A DNA stretch of 38,137 nucleotides, from positions 1 to 38,137 of the forward strand of contig NZ_JAJOHW010000008.1 in NCBI RefSeq assembly GCF_021129195.1, written 5' to 3'. The notes below the pieces were generated by a model that was not told the origin of the DNA, did not search any database, and worked only from the letters and a program-made list of their open reading frames with translations. The first letter of the stretch is position 1; every line of letters starts with the position of its first letter. The translations under genes were made by a program, and so were the position numbers. This DNA comes from Chromobacterium aquaticum (GTDB lineage: Bacteria > Pseudomonadota > Gammaproteobacteria > Burkholderiales > Chromobacteriaceae). This document shows, one piece after another, positions 23,803 through 32,569 of this stretch.

Positions 23803-23818
23803 GGGCAGCGTGCTGCCC
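23803..23818. promoter_or_regulatory. Palindrome before the RND operon (candidate operator or leader hairpin)
   Basis: GGGCAGC-GT-GCTGCCC is a perfect 7-bp inverted repeat with a 2-base centre, 19 bases before the adaptor ATG. It is the only strong symmetry in the 100-base gap between the regulator and the efflux operon. It could be a regulator site or a hairpin in the leader. Confidence 0.45.
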
Positions 23819-23837
23819 ATGCGTGATTGGAGTGGAT

Positions 23838-24980
23838 ATGACCCTAGAACAAAGCTGCCGCCACGGCATCTGCTGCCTGCTGACGGCAACGCTGCTGACC
23901 GCCTGCGGCCAAGCGGAACAACATGCGGCGCCGCAGCCGCTGCCGGTGCTGACCCAGACCGCGCAAGCGGCGCCGCTCAAACTGAGCGAAGACCTGCCCG
24001 GCCGCGTGGCCGCGCTGCGGGTGGCGGAAATCCGGCCGCAAGTCAGCGGCATCGTGCTGCGCCGGCAATTTGAGCAAGGCACCGAAGTGCGCGCCGGCCA
24101 GCCGCTGTTCCAGATCAACCCGGCGCCGTTCAAGGCGGAAGTGGACACCGCCGCCGCCGCGCTGCAACGCGCTGAGGCCGCGCTGGCGCGCGCCAAAGTG
24201 CAAACCGCCCGCCTCAAGCCGCTGGTGGAAACCGACGCCATCAGCCGCCAGGTCTACGACGACGCCGTGTCCCAGCGCGACCAGGCCGCCGCCGACGTGG
24301 CCCAGGCGCGCGCCGCGCTGGCGCGCCGCCAGCTGGACCTGAAATTCTCCAGCGTGGAAGCGCCGATCTCCGGCCGCATCGACCAGGCCCTGGTCACCGA
24401 GGGCGCGCTGGTGGGCGGCGCCGACGGCGCCCCGATGGCGCGCATTCAACAGATAGACCAGGTTTACGTGGACGTGCGCCAGCCGGCGGCGGCGCTGGAA
24501 GCCGTGCGCCAAAGCCTGGCCGCCCAGCCCGACAGCAGCGGCCACGGCCTGCCGGTGTCCATCCTGCGCGACAACGGCGCGCCTTACGGCCTCAACGGCC
24601 GCATCCTGTTCTCCGGCGTCAACGTCGATGCCGGCACCGGCGACGTGCTGCTGCGCGTGCTGGTGGACAACCCGGAACGGCGGCTGCTGCCCGGCATGTT
24701 CGTGCGCGCCCGCGTGCCGCGCGCCCAATACGCCGACGCGCTGACCGTGCCGCAACAAGCAGTGGTGCGCATCGGCGGCAAGACCCAGCTGTGGACCGTG
24801 GACGCCAAGAACCAGGCGCGGCTCAGCGTGGTGGAACTGGGCGAACTGGCCAACCGCCAGTACCGCATCCGCTCCGGCCTGCGCGCCGGGCAAAAGGTCG
24901 TGGTGGAAGGCATGGAACGCCTTGCCGACGGCGCGGCGGTAGCCGCCCGCGAAGCCGCGCCCGCGGCCGCCAAGCACTGA
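23838..24980 (+). CDS. RND efflux periplasmic adaptor lipoprotein (AcrA/MexA-like)
   Basis: It links the inner-membrane pump to the outer-membrane channel. The 380 residues start with a lipoprotein signal and a lipobox TLLTAC (cleavage before the cysteine). The lipoyl and alpha-hairpin regions follow (PLKLSEDLPGRVAAL, EIRPQVSGIVLRRQFEQGTEVRAGQPLFQI; coiled hairpin of A/R/Q-rich heptads; SSVEAPISGRID). A beta-barrel and membrane-proximal part come last (VPQQAVVRIGGKTQLW). GGAG stands 5 bases before the ATG at 23838; upstream GTG codons are rejected. It is the first gene of a three-gene operon. Confidence 0.94.
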   Translation: MTLEQSCRHGICCLLTATLLTACGQAEQHAAPQPLPVLTQTAQAAPLKLSEDLPGRVAALRVAEIRPQVSGIVLRRQFEQGTEVRAGQPLFQINPAPFKAEVDTAAAALQRAEAALARAKVQTARLKPLVETDAISRQVYDDAVSQRDQAAADVAQARAALARRQLDLKFSSVEAPISGRIDQALVTEGALVGGADGAPMARIQQIDQVYVDVRQPAAALEAVRQSLAAQPDSSGHGLPVSILRDNGAPYGLNGRILFSGVNVDAGTGDVLLRVLVDNPERRLLPGMFVRARVPRAQYADALTVPQQAVVRIGGKTQLWTVDAKNQARLSVVELGELANRQYRIRSGLRAGQKVVVEGMERLADGAAVAAREAAPAAAKH

Positions 24981-24998
24981 GCGAAGGGAAGCGCCGTC

Positions 24999-27900
24999 AT
25001 GTCTCAATTCTTCATCCGCCGCCCCATCTTCGCCTGGGTGGTTGCCCTGTTCATCATCCTGCTGGGGGTGATCGCCATTCCCCAACTGCCGATCGCGCGC
25101 TACCCCTCGGTGGCGCCGCCCTCGGTCACCATCACCGCCAGCTACCCCGGCGCCACGCCCAAGACCATGAGCGACGGCGTGCTCAGCCTGATCGAACGCG
25201 AACTGTCCGGGGTCAAGAACCTGCTGTACTTCGAATCCTCGGCCGACACCTCCGGCATCTCCCAGATCACCGTCACCTTCAAGCCGGGCACGGACCCGGA
25301 ACTGGCCCAGGTGGACGTGCAGAACAAGCTCAAGTCCATCGAGCCGCGGCTGCCGGCGGCGGTGCGCCAGAACGGCCTGATCGTGGAATCCGCCTCCTCC
25401 GGCTTCCTGATGCTGATCGGCCTGCGCTCGGATAGCGGCCACTTCGACGAAGGCGCGCTCAGCGACTACCTGTCGCGCAATATCGCCGAAGAACTGCGCC
25501 GCATCGAAGGCGTGGGCCGCGTGCAGCAGTTCGGCACCGAACAAGCGATGCGCGTGTGGGTGGACCCGGCCAAGCTGATCACCTACGGCTTGTCCATGAG
25601 CGAACTCTCCGCCGCCATCGCCCAGCAAAACGTGCAGATCGCCCCCGGCAGCCTGGGCGCCTCGCCCACCCTGCCCGGCCAGCGCGTCACCGTGCCGCTC
25701 ACCGTGCAAGGCCAGTTGTCCTCGCCGGAAGAATTCGCCGCCATCGTGCTGCGCGCCAACGCCAACGGCTCCAAGGTAGTGCTGGGCGACGTGGCGCGAG
25801 TGGAGATCGGCTCCCAGGGCTATAACTTCGTCAGCCGCGGAAACGGCAAGCCCGCCTCCTTCGCCGGCGTGCAACTGGCGCCGGGCGCCAACGCGGTCAA
25901 GACCGCGGAAGCGGTGCGCACGCGGCTGGCCGAGCTGAGCAAGGCCATGCCGGCCGGCATCAGCTACTCGGTGCCCTTCGACACCGCCCCCTTCGTCAAG
26001 ATCTCCATCGAGAAAGTGATCAAGACCCTGCTGGAAGCGATGGTGCTGGTCTTCCTGGTGATGTATCTGTTCCTGCAAAACGTGCGCTACACCCTGATAC
26101 CCTCCATCGTCGCCCCGGTGGCCATGCTGGGCACCTTCGCCGTGATGCTGGCCGCCGGCTTCTCCATCAATGTGCTGACCATGTTCGGCATGGTGCTGGC
26201 CATCGGCATCATCGTGGACGACGCCATCGTGGTGGTGGAAAACGTGGAACGGCTGATGGCGGAAGAAGGCCTGTCGCCCAAGGACGCCACCATCAAGGCG
26301 ATGAAGGAAATCACCGGCGCCATCATCGGCATCACCCTGGTGCTCACCGCCGTCTTCATCCCCATGGCGCTGTCCAGCGGCTCCGTCGGCGTGATCTACC
26401 AGCAATTCTCGCTGGCCATGGCCGTGTCCATCCTGTTCTCCGCGCTGCTGGCGCTGACGCTGACCCCGGCGCTGTGCGCCACCATGCTCAAGCCCATCCC
26501 GCAGGGACACCATGAAAAGCGCGGCTTCTTCGGCTGGTTCAACCGCCGCTTCGAACGCCTGACCGACTGGTACGAACAACGCGTCGGCCGGCTGATCGGC
26601 CGCGCCGGCCGCGTGATGCTGCTGTTCCTGGTGATTTCCGGCGCGCTGGCCGCCGGCTTCAAGACCCTGCCCTCCTCCTTCCTGCCGGAAGAAGACCAGG
26701 GCTATTTCATGACCAGTTTTCAACTGCCCGCCGACGCCACCGCCGAACGCACGCGGGACGTGGTTAAGAAACTCGATGATCATCTGGCGACGCGCCCTGC
26801 GATCGAATCGAGCATTTCCATCGGCGGCTACGGCTTCTCCGGCTCCGGCCCCAACGCGGCGCTGAACTTCGCCGTGCTCAAGGACTGGAAACAGCGCGGC
26901 CAGGCCAGCACCGTGGAAGAAGCCATGCGCGCCCAACACGCGATGGCCGGCGTGACCGAAGGCACGGTGATGAGCCTGCTGCCGCCGGCCATTGACGAAC
27001 TGGGCACCAGCTCCGGCTTCACCCTGCGGCTGCAAGACCGCGCCAACCATGGCCATGCCGCGCTGAAAGCGGCCGAAGCCAAACTGCTGGAACTGGCCGC
27101 CCGCAGCAAGATCGTCCACGGCGTCTACCCGGACAGCCTGCCGGCCGGCACCAGCGTGCGCCTGGACATAGACCGCCAAAAGGCCGAAGCGCTGGGCGTG
27201 CCCTTCGCCAGCATCAGCGACACCCTGTCCACCGCCATGGGCTCCACCTATGTCAACGACTTCCCCAACGCCGGCCGCATGCAGCAAGTGATCATCCAGG
27301 CCGACGCGCCCTCGCGCATGCAACTGGACAATGTGCTCAAGCTCTACGTGCGCAACGTCAACGGCGGCATGGTGCCGCTGTCCGAAGTGGTGCGCCCGGC
27401 CTGGTCCGAAACCCCGCTGCAACTGGTGCGCTTCCAGGGCTACCCCTCCGCCCGCCTCTCCGGCGGCGCCGCCCCCGGCTACTCCAGCGGCGCGGCCATG
27501 GCCGAAATGGAACGCCTGGCGGCGCAACTGCCGCCCGGCTTCGCGGTGGAATGGACCGGCCAATCGCTGCAAGAACGCCAGTCCGCCTCCCAGGCGCCCA
27601 TGCTGATGGCCCTGTCCATGATCGTGGTGTTCCTGGTGCTGGCCGCGCTGTACGAAAGCTGGGCCATCCCGCTATCGGTGATGCTGGTGGTGCCGCTGGG
27701 CCTGATCGGCGCGATTGGCGCGGTGATGCTGCGCGGCATGCCCAACGACGTGTTCTTCAAAGTGGGCATGATCACCGTGATTGGCCTGTCCGCCAAAAAC
27801 GCCATCCTCATCATCGAGTTCGCCAAGCAACTGCATGAAGAAGGCAAGAGCCTGGTGGACGCCGCGGTGCAAGCCTCCCGCCTGCGCCTGCGCCCCATCC

Positions 27901-28139
27901 TGATGACCTCGCTGGCCTTCGGCCTGGGCGTGGTGCCGCTGATGCTGGCCACCGGCGCCAGCGCCGAAACCCAGAACGCCATCGGCACCGGCGTATTCGG
28001 CGGCATGGTCACCGCCACCGTGCTGGCCATCTTCTTCGTGCCGGTCTTCTTCGTGGTGGTGATGAGCCTGCAACAACGCTTTGGACAATGGCGGGCCGCC
28101 CGCCGCACCGTCGCCGTCGGCGGCGGCACAGAAAGTTAA
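24999..28139 (+). CDS. RND multidrug efflux pump, HAE1 family (AcrB/MexB-like)
   Basis: A proton-driven inner-membrane trimer that captures drugs from the periplasm and membrane. The 1046 residues are close to AcrB (1049). It starts MSQFFIRRPIFAWVVALFI as in the family. The proton-relay aspartates fall at D407-D408 (GIIVDDAIVVVENVER), exactly as in AcrB, and the partner lysine lies in GLSAKNAILIIEF of the second half. Duplicated 6-TM halves and large porter loops (PDAERT-type segments) are evident. It begins 18 bases after the adaptor gene and ends 3 bases before the channel gene. Confidence 0.96.
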   Translation: MSQFFIRRPIFAWVVALFIILLGVIAIPQLPIARYPSVAPPSVTITASYPGATPKTMSDGVLSLIERELSGVKNLLYFESSADTSGISQITVTFKPGTDPELAQVDVQNKLKSIEPRLPAAVRQNGLIVESASSGFLMLIGLRSDSGHFDEGALSDYLSRNIAEELRRIEGVGRVQQFGTEQAMRVWVDPAKLITYGLSMSELSAAIAQQNVQIAPGSLGASPTLPGQRVTVPLTVQGQLSSPEEFAAIVLRANANGSKVVLGDVARVEIGSQGYNFVSRGNGKPASFAGVQLAPGANAVKTAEAVRTRLAELSKAMPAGISYSVPFDTAPFVKISIEKVIKTLLEAMVLVFLVMYLFLQNVRYTLIPSIVAPVAMLGTFAVMLAAGFSINVLTMFGMVLAIGIIVDDAIVVVENVERLMAEEGLSPKDATIKAMKEITGAIIGITLVLTAVFIPMALSSGSVGVIYQQFSLAMAVSILFSALLALTLTPALCATMLKPIPQGHHEKRGFFGWFNRRFERLTDWYEQRVGRLIGRAGRVMLLFLVISGALAAGFKTLPSSFLPEEDQGYFMTSFQLPADATAERTRDVVKKLDDHLATRPAIESSISIGGYGFSGSGPNAALNFAVLKDWKQRGQASTVEEAMRAQHAMAGVTEGTVMSLLPPAIDELGTSSGFTLRLQDRANHGHAALKAAEAKLLELAARSKIVHGVYPDSLPAGTSVRLDIDRQKAEALGVPFASISDTLSTAMGSTYVNDFPNAGRMQQVIIQADAPSRMQLDNVLKLYVRNVNGGMVPLSEVVRPAWSETPLQLVRFQGYPSARLSGGAAPGYSSGAAMAEMERLAAQLPPGFAVEWTGQSLQERQSASQAPMLMALSMIVVFLVLAALYESWAIPLSVMLVVPLGLIGAIGAVMLRGMPNDVFFKVGMITVIGLSAKNAILIIEFAKQLHEEGKSLVDAAVQASRLRLRPILMTSLAFGLGVVPLMLATGASAETQNAIGTGVFGGMVTATVLAIFFVPVFFVVVMSLQQRFGQWRAARRTVAVGGGTES

Positions 28140-28142
28140 ACC

Positions 28143-29543
28143 ATGAGATTGCTACTTCTCCCGCTGGCCCTGGCCCTCTCCGCCTGTTCGCTGACCCCGG
28201 CGCTGCTCAAGCCGGAGCTGCCGGTGCCGGCCCGCTACGCCCCCGCCGCCGCAACGGCGGACAGCAACGCCAACGCCGCCGACCTGGGCTGGCGCACCAT
28301 GTTTGGCGACCGCCGGCTGCAAAGCCTGATCGACCTGGCGCTGCGCAATAACCGCGACCTGCGCCTGGCGGCTCTCAACGTGGAAGCCGCCGAAGCCCAG
28401 TACGGCATCCAGCGCGCCGCGCGGCTGCCGTCGGTGGACGCCGGCGTCGGCCTCAACCGCCAGCGCACCCCGGCCAACCGCGAAACCGACCCGGCCACCC
28501 CGGCCGCCGTGCAAAACCAGTACGGCGTCAACGTGGGCGTCAGCGCGTTTGAGATCGACCTGTTCGGCCGCGTGCGCGCGCTGTCCGACGCCGCCTTCGC
28601 CCGCTACCTGGCCACCGACCACGGCCGCCGCGCCGCCCAGATCGCCCTGGTGGGCGCGGTGGCGGACGCCTACTTCGCGGAACGGCTGGCGCGCGAGCAA
28701 CTGGCGCTGGCGGAACACACCCAGGCCGACTGGCGGCAATCGCTGGCACTGGCGCGCCGGCTCAAGGACGCGCAACAAGCCGGCGGCCTGGACGTGGCCC
28801 AGGCCGAAGGCCAAGTGGCCAGCGCCGACGCCGACCTGGAAGCGCGCACCCGCGCCGCGGAGCAAGCGCGCAACGCGCTGCGCCTGCTGCTGGGCACGGA
28901 ACCGCCGGAAAACCTGCCCGAGCCGCTGCCGCTGGACCGCCAGCCGGTGGTGACCCGGCTGGCCACCGGCCTGCCGTCGGAACTGCTGTTCCGCCGCCCG
29001 GACATCCTGCAAGCCGAACAACAACTGCAAGCCGCCAACGCCGACATCGGCGCAGCGCGCGCCGCCTTCTTCCCGCGGCTGTCGCTGACCACCTCCGCCG
29101 GCTTCCTCAGCCCCGGCATGCGCAATCTGTTCGACGGCGGCCAGCACGTATGGAGCTTTGCGCCGCAAATCAACATCCCGCTGTTCCAGGGCGGCCGGCT
29201 GCGCGCCGAACTGCGGCTGGCGGAAGTGCGCAAATCCAGCGCCGTGGCCGAATACGAACGCGCAATCCAGATCGCCTTCCGTGAAGTGGCCGACGGCCTG
29301 GCCGGCCGCGAAACCTTCAGCCGCCAGATCGACGCCCAGGCGCGCGCGGTGGCCAGCGCCGAACGCCGCGCGGAACTCTCCAGCCAGCGCTACCGCGCCG
29401 GCGTGGACGGCCGGCTGGAACTGCTGGACGCCCAACGCCAGCTCTACGCCGCCCAACAAGGGCTGCTGGACCTGCGCCGCGGCGAACTGAGCAACGCCAT
29501 TGCGCTGTACAAGGCGCTGGGCGGCGGCCTCACCGAAAAATAA
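28143..29543 (+). CDS. RND efflux outer-membrane channel lipoprotein (OprM/NodT family)
   Basis: It forms the trimeric outer-membrane exit duct. The 466 residues begin MRLLLLPLALALSACS with a lipobox LSAC (acylated C15). Two repeated halves follow, each with beta strands and long helices: WRTMFGDRRLQSLIDLALRNN, FEIDLFGRVRAL, then RPDILQAEQQLQAANADIGAARAAFFPRL, GFLSPG, and QINIPLFQGGRLRAEL. The ending is RYRAGVDGRLELLDAQRQLY. These are all standard for the family. It completes the tripartite system with the two genes upstream and is followed by a hairpin. Confidence 0.95.
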   Translation: MRLLLLPLALALSACSLTPALLKPELPVPARYAPAAATADSNANAADLGWRTMFGDRRLQSLIDLALRNNRDLRLAALNVEAAEAQYGIQRAARLPSVDAGVGLNRQRTPANRETDPATPAAVQNQYGVNVGVSAFEIDLFGRVRALSDAAFARYLATDHGRRAAQIALVGAVADAYFAERLAREQLALAEHTQADWRQSLALARRLKDAQQAGGLDVAQAEGQVASADADLEARTRAAEQARNALRLLLGTEPPENLPEPLPLDRQPVVTRLATGLPSELLFRRPDILQAEQQLQAANADIGAARAAFFPRLSLTTSAGFLSPGMRNLFDGGQHVWSFAPQINIPLFQGGRLRAELRLAEVRKSSAVAEYERAIQIAFREVADGLAGRETFSRQIDAQARAVASAERRAELSSQRYRAGVDGRLELLDAQRQLYAAQQGLLDLRRGELSNAIALYKALGGGLTEK

Positions 29544-29550
29544 CAGCGGC

Positions 29551-29583
29551 TAGCAACTCAGCCGTGAAACTGAGTTTGTTAGC
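29551..29583 (+). terminator. Hairpin after the efflux operon
   Basis: AACTCAG (29555-29561) pairs with CTGAGTT (29570-29576), followed by TGTTAG. The symmetry extends imperfectly to CTAGC/GTTAG. It lies 12 bases after the channel gene's stop codon, so it is a likely terminator with a weak T tract. Confidence 0.55.
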
Positions 29584-29600
29584 CACGCTAAGAGCCTGTT

Positions 29601-29722
29601 CAAAGTCTCGCGAGCAAGAGCGAGACAAGGCGTTGCGGCTGAGAAAGCGGAATGGTCAAGCGGTACATGAGCATTTCGAAGTTGTACTCACCGTGTAACG
29701 CTCCGCGACGCGCAGCAGATCG
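29601..29722. repeat. MITE-like element, copy C
   Basis: AAAGTCTCGCGAGC...GAGCGAGACAAGGCG, CGGCTGAGAAAGCGGAATG, GCGGTACATGAGCATT and GACGCGCAGCAGA align with copy B in order. The far end lacks the final CTTT. It occupies most of the gap 29544-29885 between the efflux operon and the diguanylate cyclase gene; no gene lies in that gap. Confidence 0.65.
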
Positions 29723-29885
29723 TAAACAGCTTCTAAGCGCCGCCGGTCACGCTCCGGCGGCCTCCCCCTTTCTCCCCCACTTGCGCGGCCCTAGTTGGCC
29801 GCGTTCTTTTTACCCCGCCTCCCGCCTTGCAATCCCGCGCCCGTGGATACAAACATAAAGCTGTACACCCATTGGCCGCACCAAG

Positions 29886-31457
29886 ATGAAGCTTCTCTCC
29901 TACCTCTGGCCGGACAGTTTCCGGCTACGGCTCAGCCTGCTGATTGGCGGCCTGTTCCTGGTCACCACCCTGATAGACAGCGCCAGCCTGGAACCGCAGA
30001 TGAACCAGCGCCTGCTGCAAGACAAGGGCGAAGTGATGCAAGCCATCGCCCAAGGTATCGCCAAATCCCTCGCCGCCGGCCTCCAGCAACGGCGGCGCGA
30101 ACTGACGCTGCAAGCGCAAACCCCGGTCTTCATCGACGCGCCGCTGGACAGCCCCGCCTTGCGCGGCGGCCTGGAACAGCTCCGGCAAGCCAACCCCGGC
30201 TACGCCTGGGTCGGCGTCATCGCGCCGGACGGCCGCATCGCCTCCGCCAGCGGCGGCCCGCCGTCCCCCCGCATCGAGTTCGCCGCTCCGCTGCACGACG
30301 CCGCCGGCAAACTGCGCGGCGCGCTGGCCGCCCAAACCGCCTGGGACTGGGTGGATAAGCTGATTGCCGAACGGCTGCCGCGCAACACCGCCGGCGAAGC
30401 ACTGCAAGTCTTCATCGTCGGCCAGAACAATCAAGCCCTGTTCCCGCCCGCCGCGCCCGGCCAGGCCGGCATGCCCGCGCCGCTGGACAATGCCGGCTAC
30501 CACGAGGGCGACTGGCCCGACGGCAACGCCTACCTCTATGCCGACGCCAAGATAGACGCCGCCCCCGGCCCCGGCTGGCGCGTGATCGTGCGCCAGCCGC
30601 CACAACACGCGCTGGCCGCGCTCAACCGGCTGCGCGCCACGCTGGCACTGCCGGAATGGATCGCCACCCTGCTGCTGATGGTCGTGGTGTACCGGCTGGC
30701 CAGCGCCTTCAGCCGTCCGCTGGAAACCCTGGCCGGCACCGCCCAGCGCATCAGCGCCGGCGAAGAACAAGTGGAATGGAACACTAACGCCGGCGCGCGC
30801 GAACTGCGGCAACTGTCCCAGGCGATACGCCAGATGGCCACCACCCTGCTGGCGCGCCGCGGCGAACTGGCCGCCATCAACGCCAGCCTGGAGAAAAAAG
30901 TGGAAGAGCGCACCGAAGCGCTGAGCGAAGCCAACCGCCAACTGGCCGAACGCGCCACGCTGCTGGAACAGATGGCGCGCAGCGACGCGCTGACCGGCCT
31001 GGGCAACCGCATGGCCGCCGCGGAACGGCTGACCGCGGAATACCAGCGTTTCCGCCGCAGCCATGCGCCCTACGCCGTACTGCTGATGGACGCCGACCAC
31101 TTCAAGCGCGTCAACGACACCTACGGCCACGCGGTGGGCGACCAAGTGCTGCAACAGATTGCCGCCACCCTGCACAGCGTGGCGCGCACCACCGACTTTG
31201 CCGCCCGCTACGGCGGCGAGGAGTTTCTGCTGTTATTGCCCGACACCGACGCCGAAGGCGCGATGGTGCTGGCCGAGCGCGTGCGCACGGCGATATCCGC
31301 CGCCTCCGACACCGTGGCCGGCGTCATCACCGTCAGCATAGGCGCGGCCAGCGCGCAGGAAGAGGACGACACCCACGAAACCATCGTCCAGCGTGCGGAC
31401 GAAGCCTTGTATCGGGCCAAGGCGAACGGGCGGAATCGGGTGGAGGGGGCGGGGTGA
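29886..31457 (+). CDS. Membrane diguanylate cyclase (HAMP-GGDEF)
   Basis: It makes cyclic di-GMP from two GTP. The 523 residues show TM1 (about 16-34), a periplasmic sensor region (about 35-253, dCACHE-like), TM2 (about 254-273) and HAMP (about 274-328). A coiled linker (LEKKVEERTEALSEANRQLAERATLLEQ-type) leads to the GGDEF domain (about 365-520). The active site is GGEEF at 443-447, and the product-inhibition site RTTD at 434-437 stands exactly 5 residues before it. MDADHFKRVNDTYGH (401-415) binds metal and substrate. The sensed signal is unknown. It stands alone, followed by an AT-rich insertion. Confidence 0.93.
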   Translation: MKLLSYLWPDSFRLRLSLLIGGLFLVTTLIDSASLEPQMNQRLLQDKGEVMQAIAQGIAKSLAAGLQQRRRELTLQAQTPVFIDAPLDSPALRGGLEQLRQANPGYAWVGVIAPDGRIASASGGPPSPRIEFAAPLHDAAGKLRGALAAQTAWDWVDKLIAERLPRNTAGEALQVFIVGQNNQALFPPAAPGQAGMPAPLDNAGYHEGDWPDGNAYLYADAKIDAAPGPGWRVIVRQPPQHALAALNRLRATLALPEWIATLLLMVVVYRLASAFSRPLETLAGTAQRISAGEEQVEWNTNAGARELRQLSQAIRQMATTLLARRGELAAINASLEKKVEERTEALSEANRQLAERATLLEQMARSDALTGLGNRMAAAERLTAEYQRFRRSHAPYAVLLMDADHFKRVNDTYGHAVGDQVLQQIAATLHSVARTTDFAARYGGEEFLLLLPDTDAEGAMVLAERVRTAISAASDTVAGVITVSIGAASAQEEDDTHETIVQRADEALYRAKANGRNRVEGAG

Positions 31458-31968
31458 GGGGAATTTGGACAGATTACTGCAAGAATTACATTAAGCCGAA
31501 CCTACATCATAGCAAGTGAATGCTTACCGTAAACACAATTTAAAGTGAATAAACATCCAACCATCGCTGCAACCTTTCTTCGTCGATAGCGCAAATAATT
31601 TACATAACAAGTATTGTTCTTCAAACACTCTATCAATGGCTAAAACCTAAGGATTGTTACTGTGATCAAGAGACACAAAACTATGAACAGTACACATCTG
31701 TATACTTCCTAGAAATCAAAAAAAATCCGCATTTTACTACTTGCGCCACAATTCCAAAGGAGTATAGTTCCCCTCGTGGGAGATGAGCGCTGGGTACCCA
31801 GAACCTCATCCAGAGGTGAACGTATTAAATCACTACGTCTTCATGACATAGATGGATCATTAGATTTGTCCCTGAATAACTTGAGAAAGTGAAGCAGGGA
31901 AATTATCCTTACGATATTTAACCGACATCTCCCACACCCCACCCAACATTCCTCCTCTGGACTCAACA
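31458..31968 (+). other. Gene-free AT-rich region before the SLATT-RT operon (possible ncRNA)
   Basis: No reading frame with gene features is found in this 510-base stretch. It changes composition sharply right after the diguanylate cyclase gene, so the islet begins here. A nested hairpin lies at 31782-31810, and ACCTC/GAGGT (31803-31817) offers an alternative pairing. ACAGTACACATCTGTATAC near 31690 is a further partly symmetric segment. Several RT-based defence systems use a structured RNA encoded beside the RT, so this region is the natural place to look. Confidence 0.4.
31782..31810 (+). ncRNA. Candidate structured RNA element upstream of the RT operon
   Basis: GATGAG (31782-31787) pairs with CTCATC (31805-31810). 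Within it lies the 12-bp perfect palindrome CTGGGTACCCAG (31790-31801). It lies about 160 bases before the SLATT-like gene. No T run follows, so it is not an obvious terminator. Function unknown; it could be part of an RT template or primer RNA, or an operator. Confidence 0.3.
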
Positions 31969-32568
31969 GTGCAATCCCTCATCAATCTTATTGAAACTAC
32001 AAAAGATCGTATTTGGTTTACTCGTATTGCACGTATCCAAGCTGAAAAACGCCTATTAAGAAATGAGCTACACGCACAGCTTCTCTTAATGACATACTCC
32101 ATTTACAGCATAACTTTATCTGTCATCCTTCTTAAGTTTAAAATCATCCCAGATGACATTGGAACAATCCTGGGAATAATCATTTCCATCACGCTTTTTG
32201 GATTATCATTTCTTTTAAATTCTATGGGATTTTCTGCCAGAGCCCAGAGATTCAAAGAAAACTACATTCATCTACAAACACTAATAAATCAACTTGATTT
32301 GGCATTGTGTACAACAGACTCTGACTCGCTAAAAACAGCCATTAAAACAACTCAAGAACAGTACGCCTCTGCAATTTCAAACTGTGAAAATCACACTACC
32401 ACCGACGACTACATCGCTAGGTTTTTATATAGCAACCTCCAAACCCGAAAACTTAGTCACGGAGAGTGGAGTTATGTCATTTTTCATACAGTAGCTCGAC
32501 TTACTCTCCTTTGTTTTTTATACTTCCTTCCCCTATTTGTTTTTAGCTATTTGATTTTGGAAAAATAA
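31969..32568 (+). CDS. SLATT-like membrane protein partnered with a reverse transcriptase
   Basis: The 199 residues begin with a helical, basic segment (about 12-36: DRIWFTRIARIQAEKRLLRNE), then TM1 (about 38-57), TM2 (about 65-84), a helical cytoplasmic region and a third hydrophobic segment near the end (about 174-196). This is the layout of SLATT domains, 2-TM effectors proposed to form pores; one SLATT family is described as encoded with RTs. It starts with GTG; no ATG, GTG or TTG lies further upstream in frame. Its stop is one base before the RT start codon, so the two are a coupled operon. Family placement is by topology and neighbour. Confidence 0.7.
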   Translation: MQSLINLIETTKDRIWFTRIARIQAEKRLLRNELHAQLLLMTYSIYSITLSVILLKFKIIPDDIGTILGIIISITLFGLSFLLNSMGFSARAQRFKENYIHLQTLINQLDLALCTTDSDSLKTAIKTTQEQYASAISNCENHTTTDDYIARFLYSNLQTRKLSHGEWSYVIFHTVARLTLLCFLYFLPLFVFSYLILEK

Positions 32569-32569
32569 A

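Noticed and set aside
23844..27572. 1242-codon frame antisense to the RND adaptor and pump genes
   Set aside because: The product is H/Q/G/A-rich low complexity with no domain. The opposite strand encodes clear AcrA- and AcrB-type proteins. Long antisense frames are expected at this GC content.
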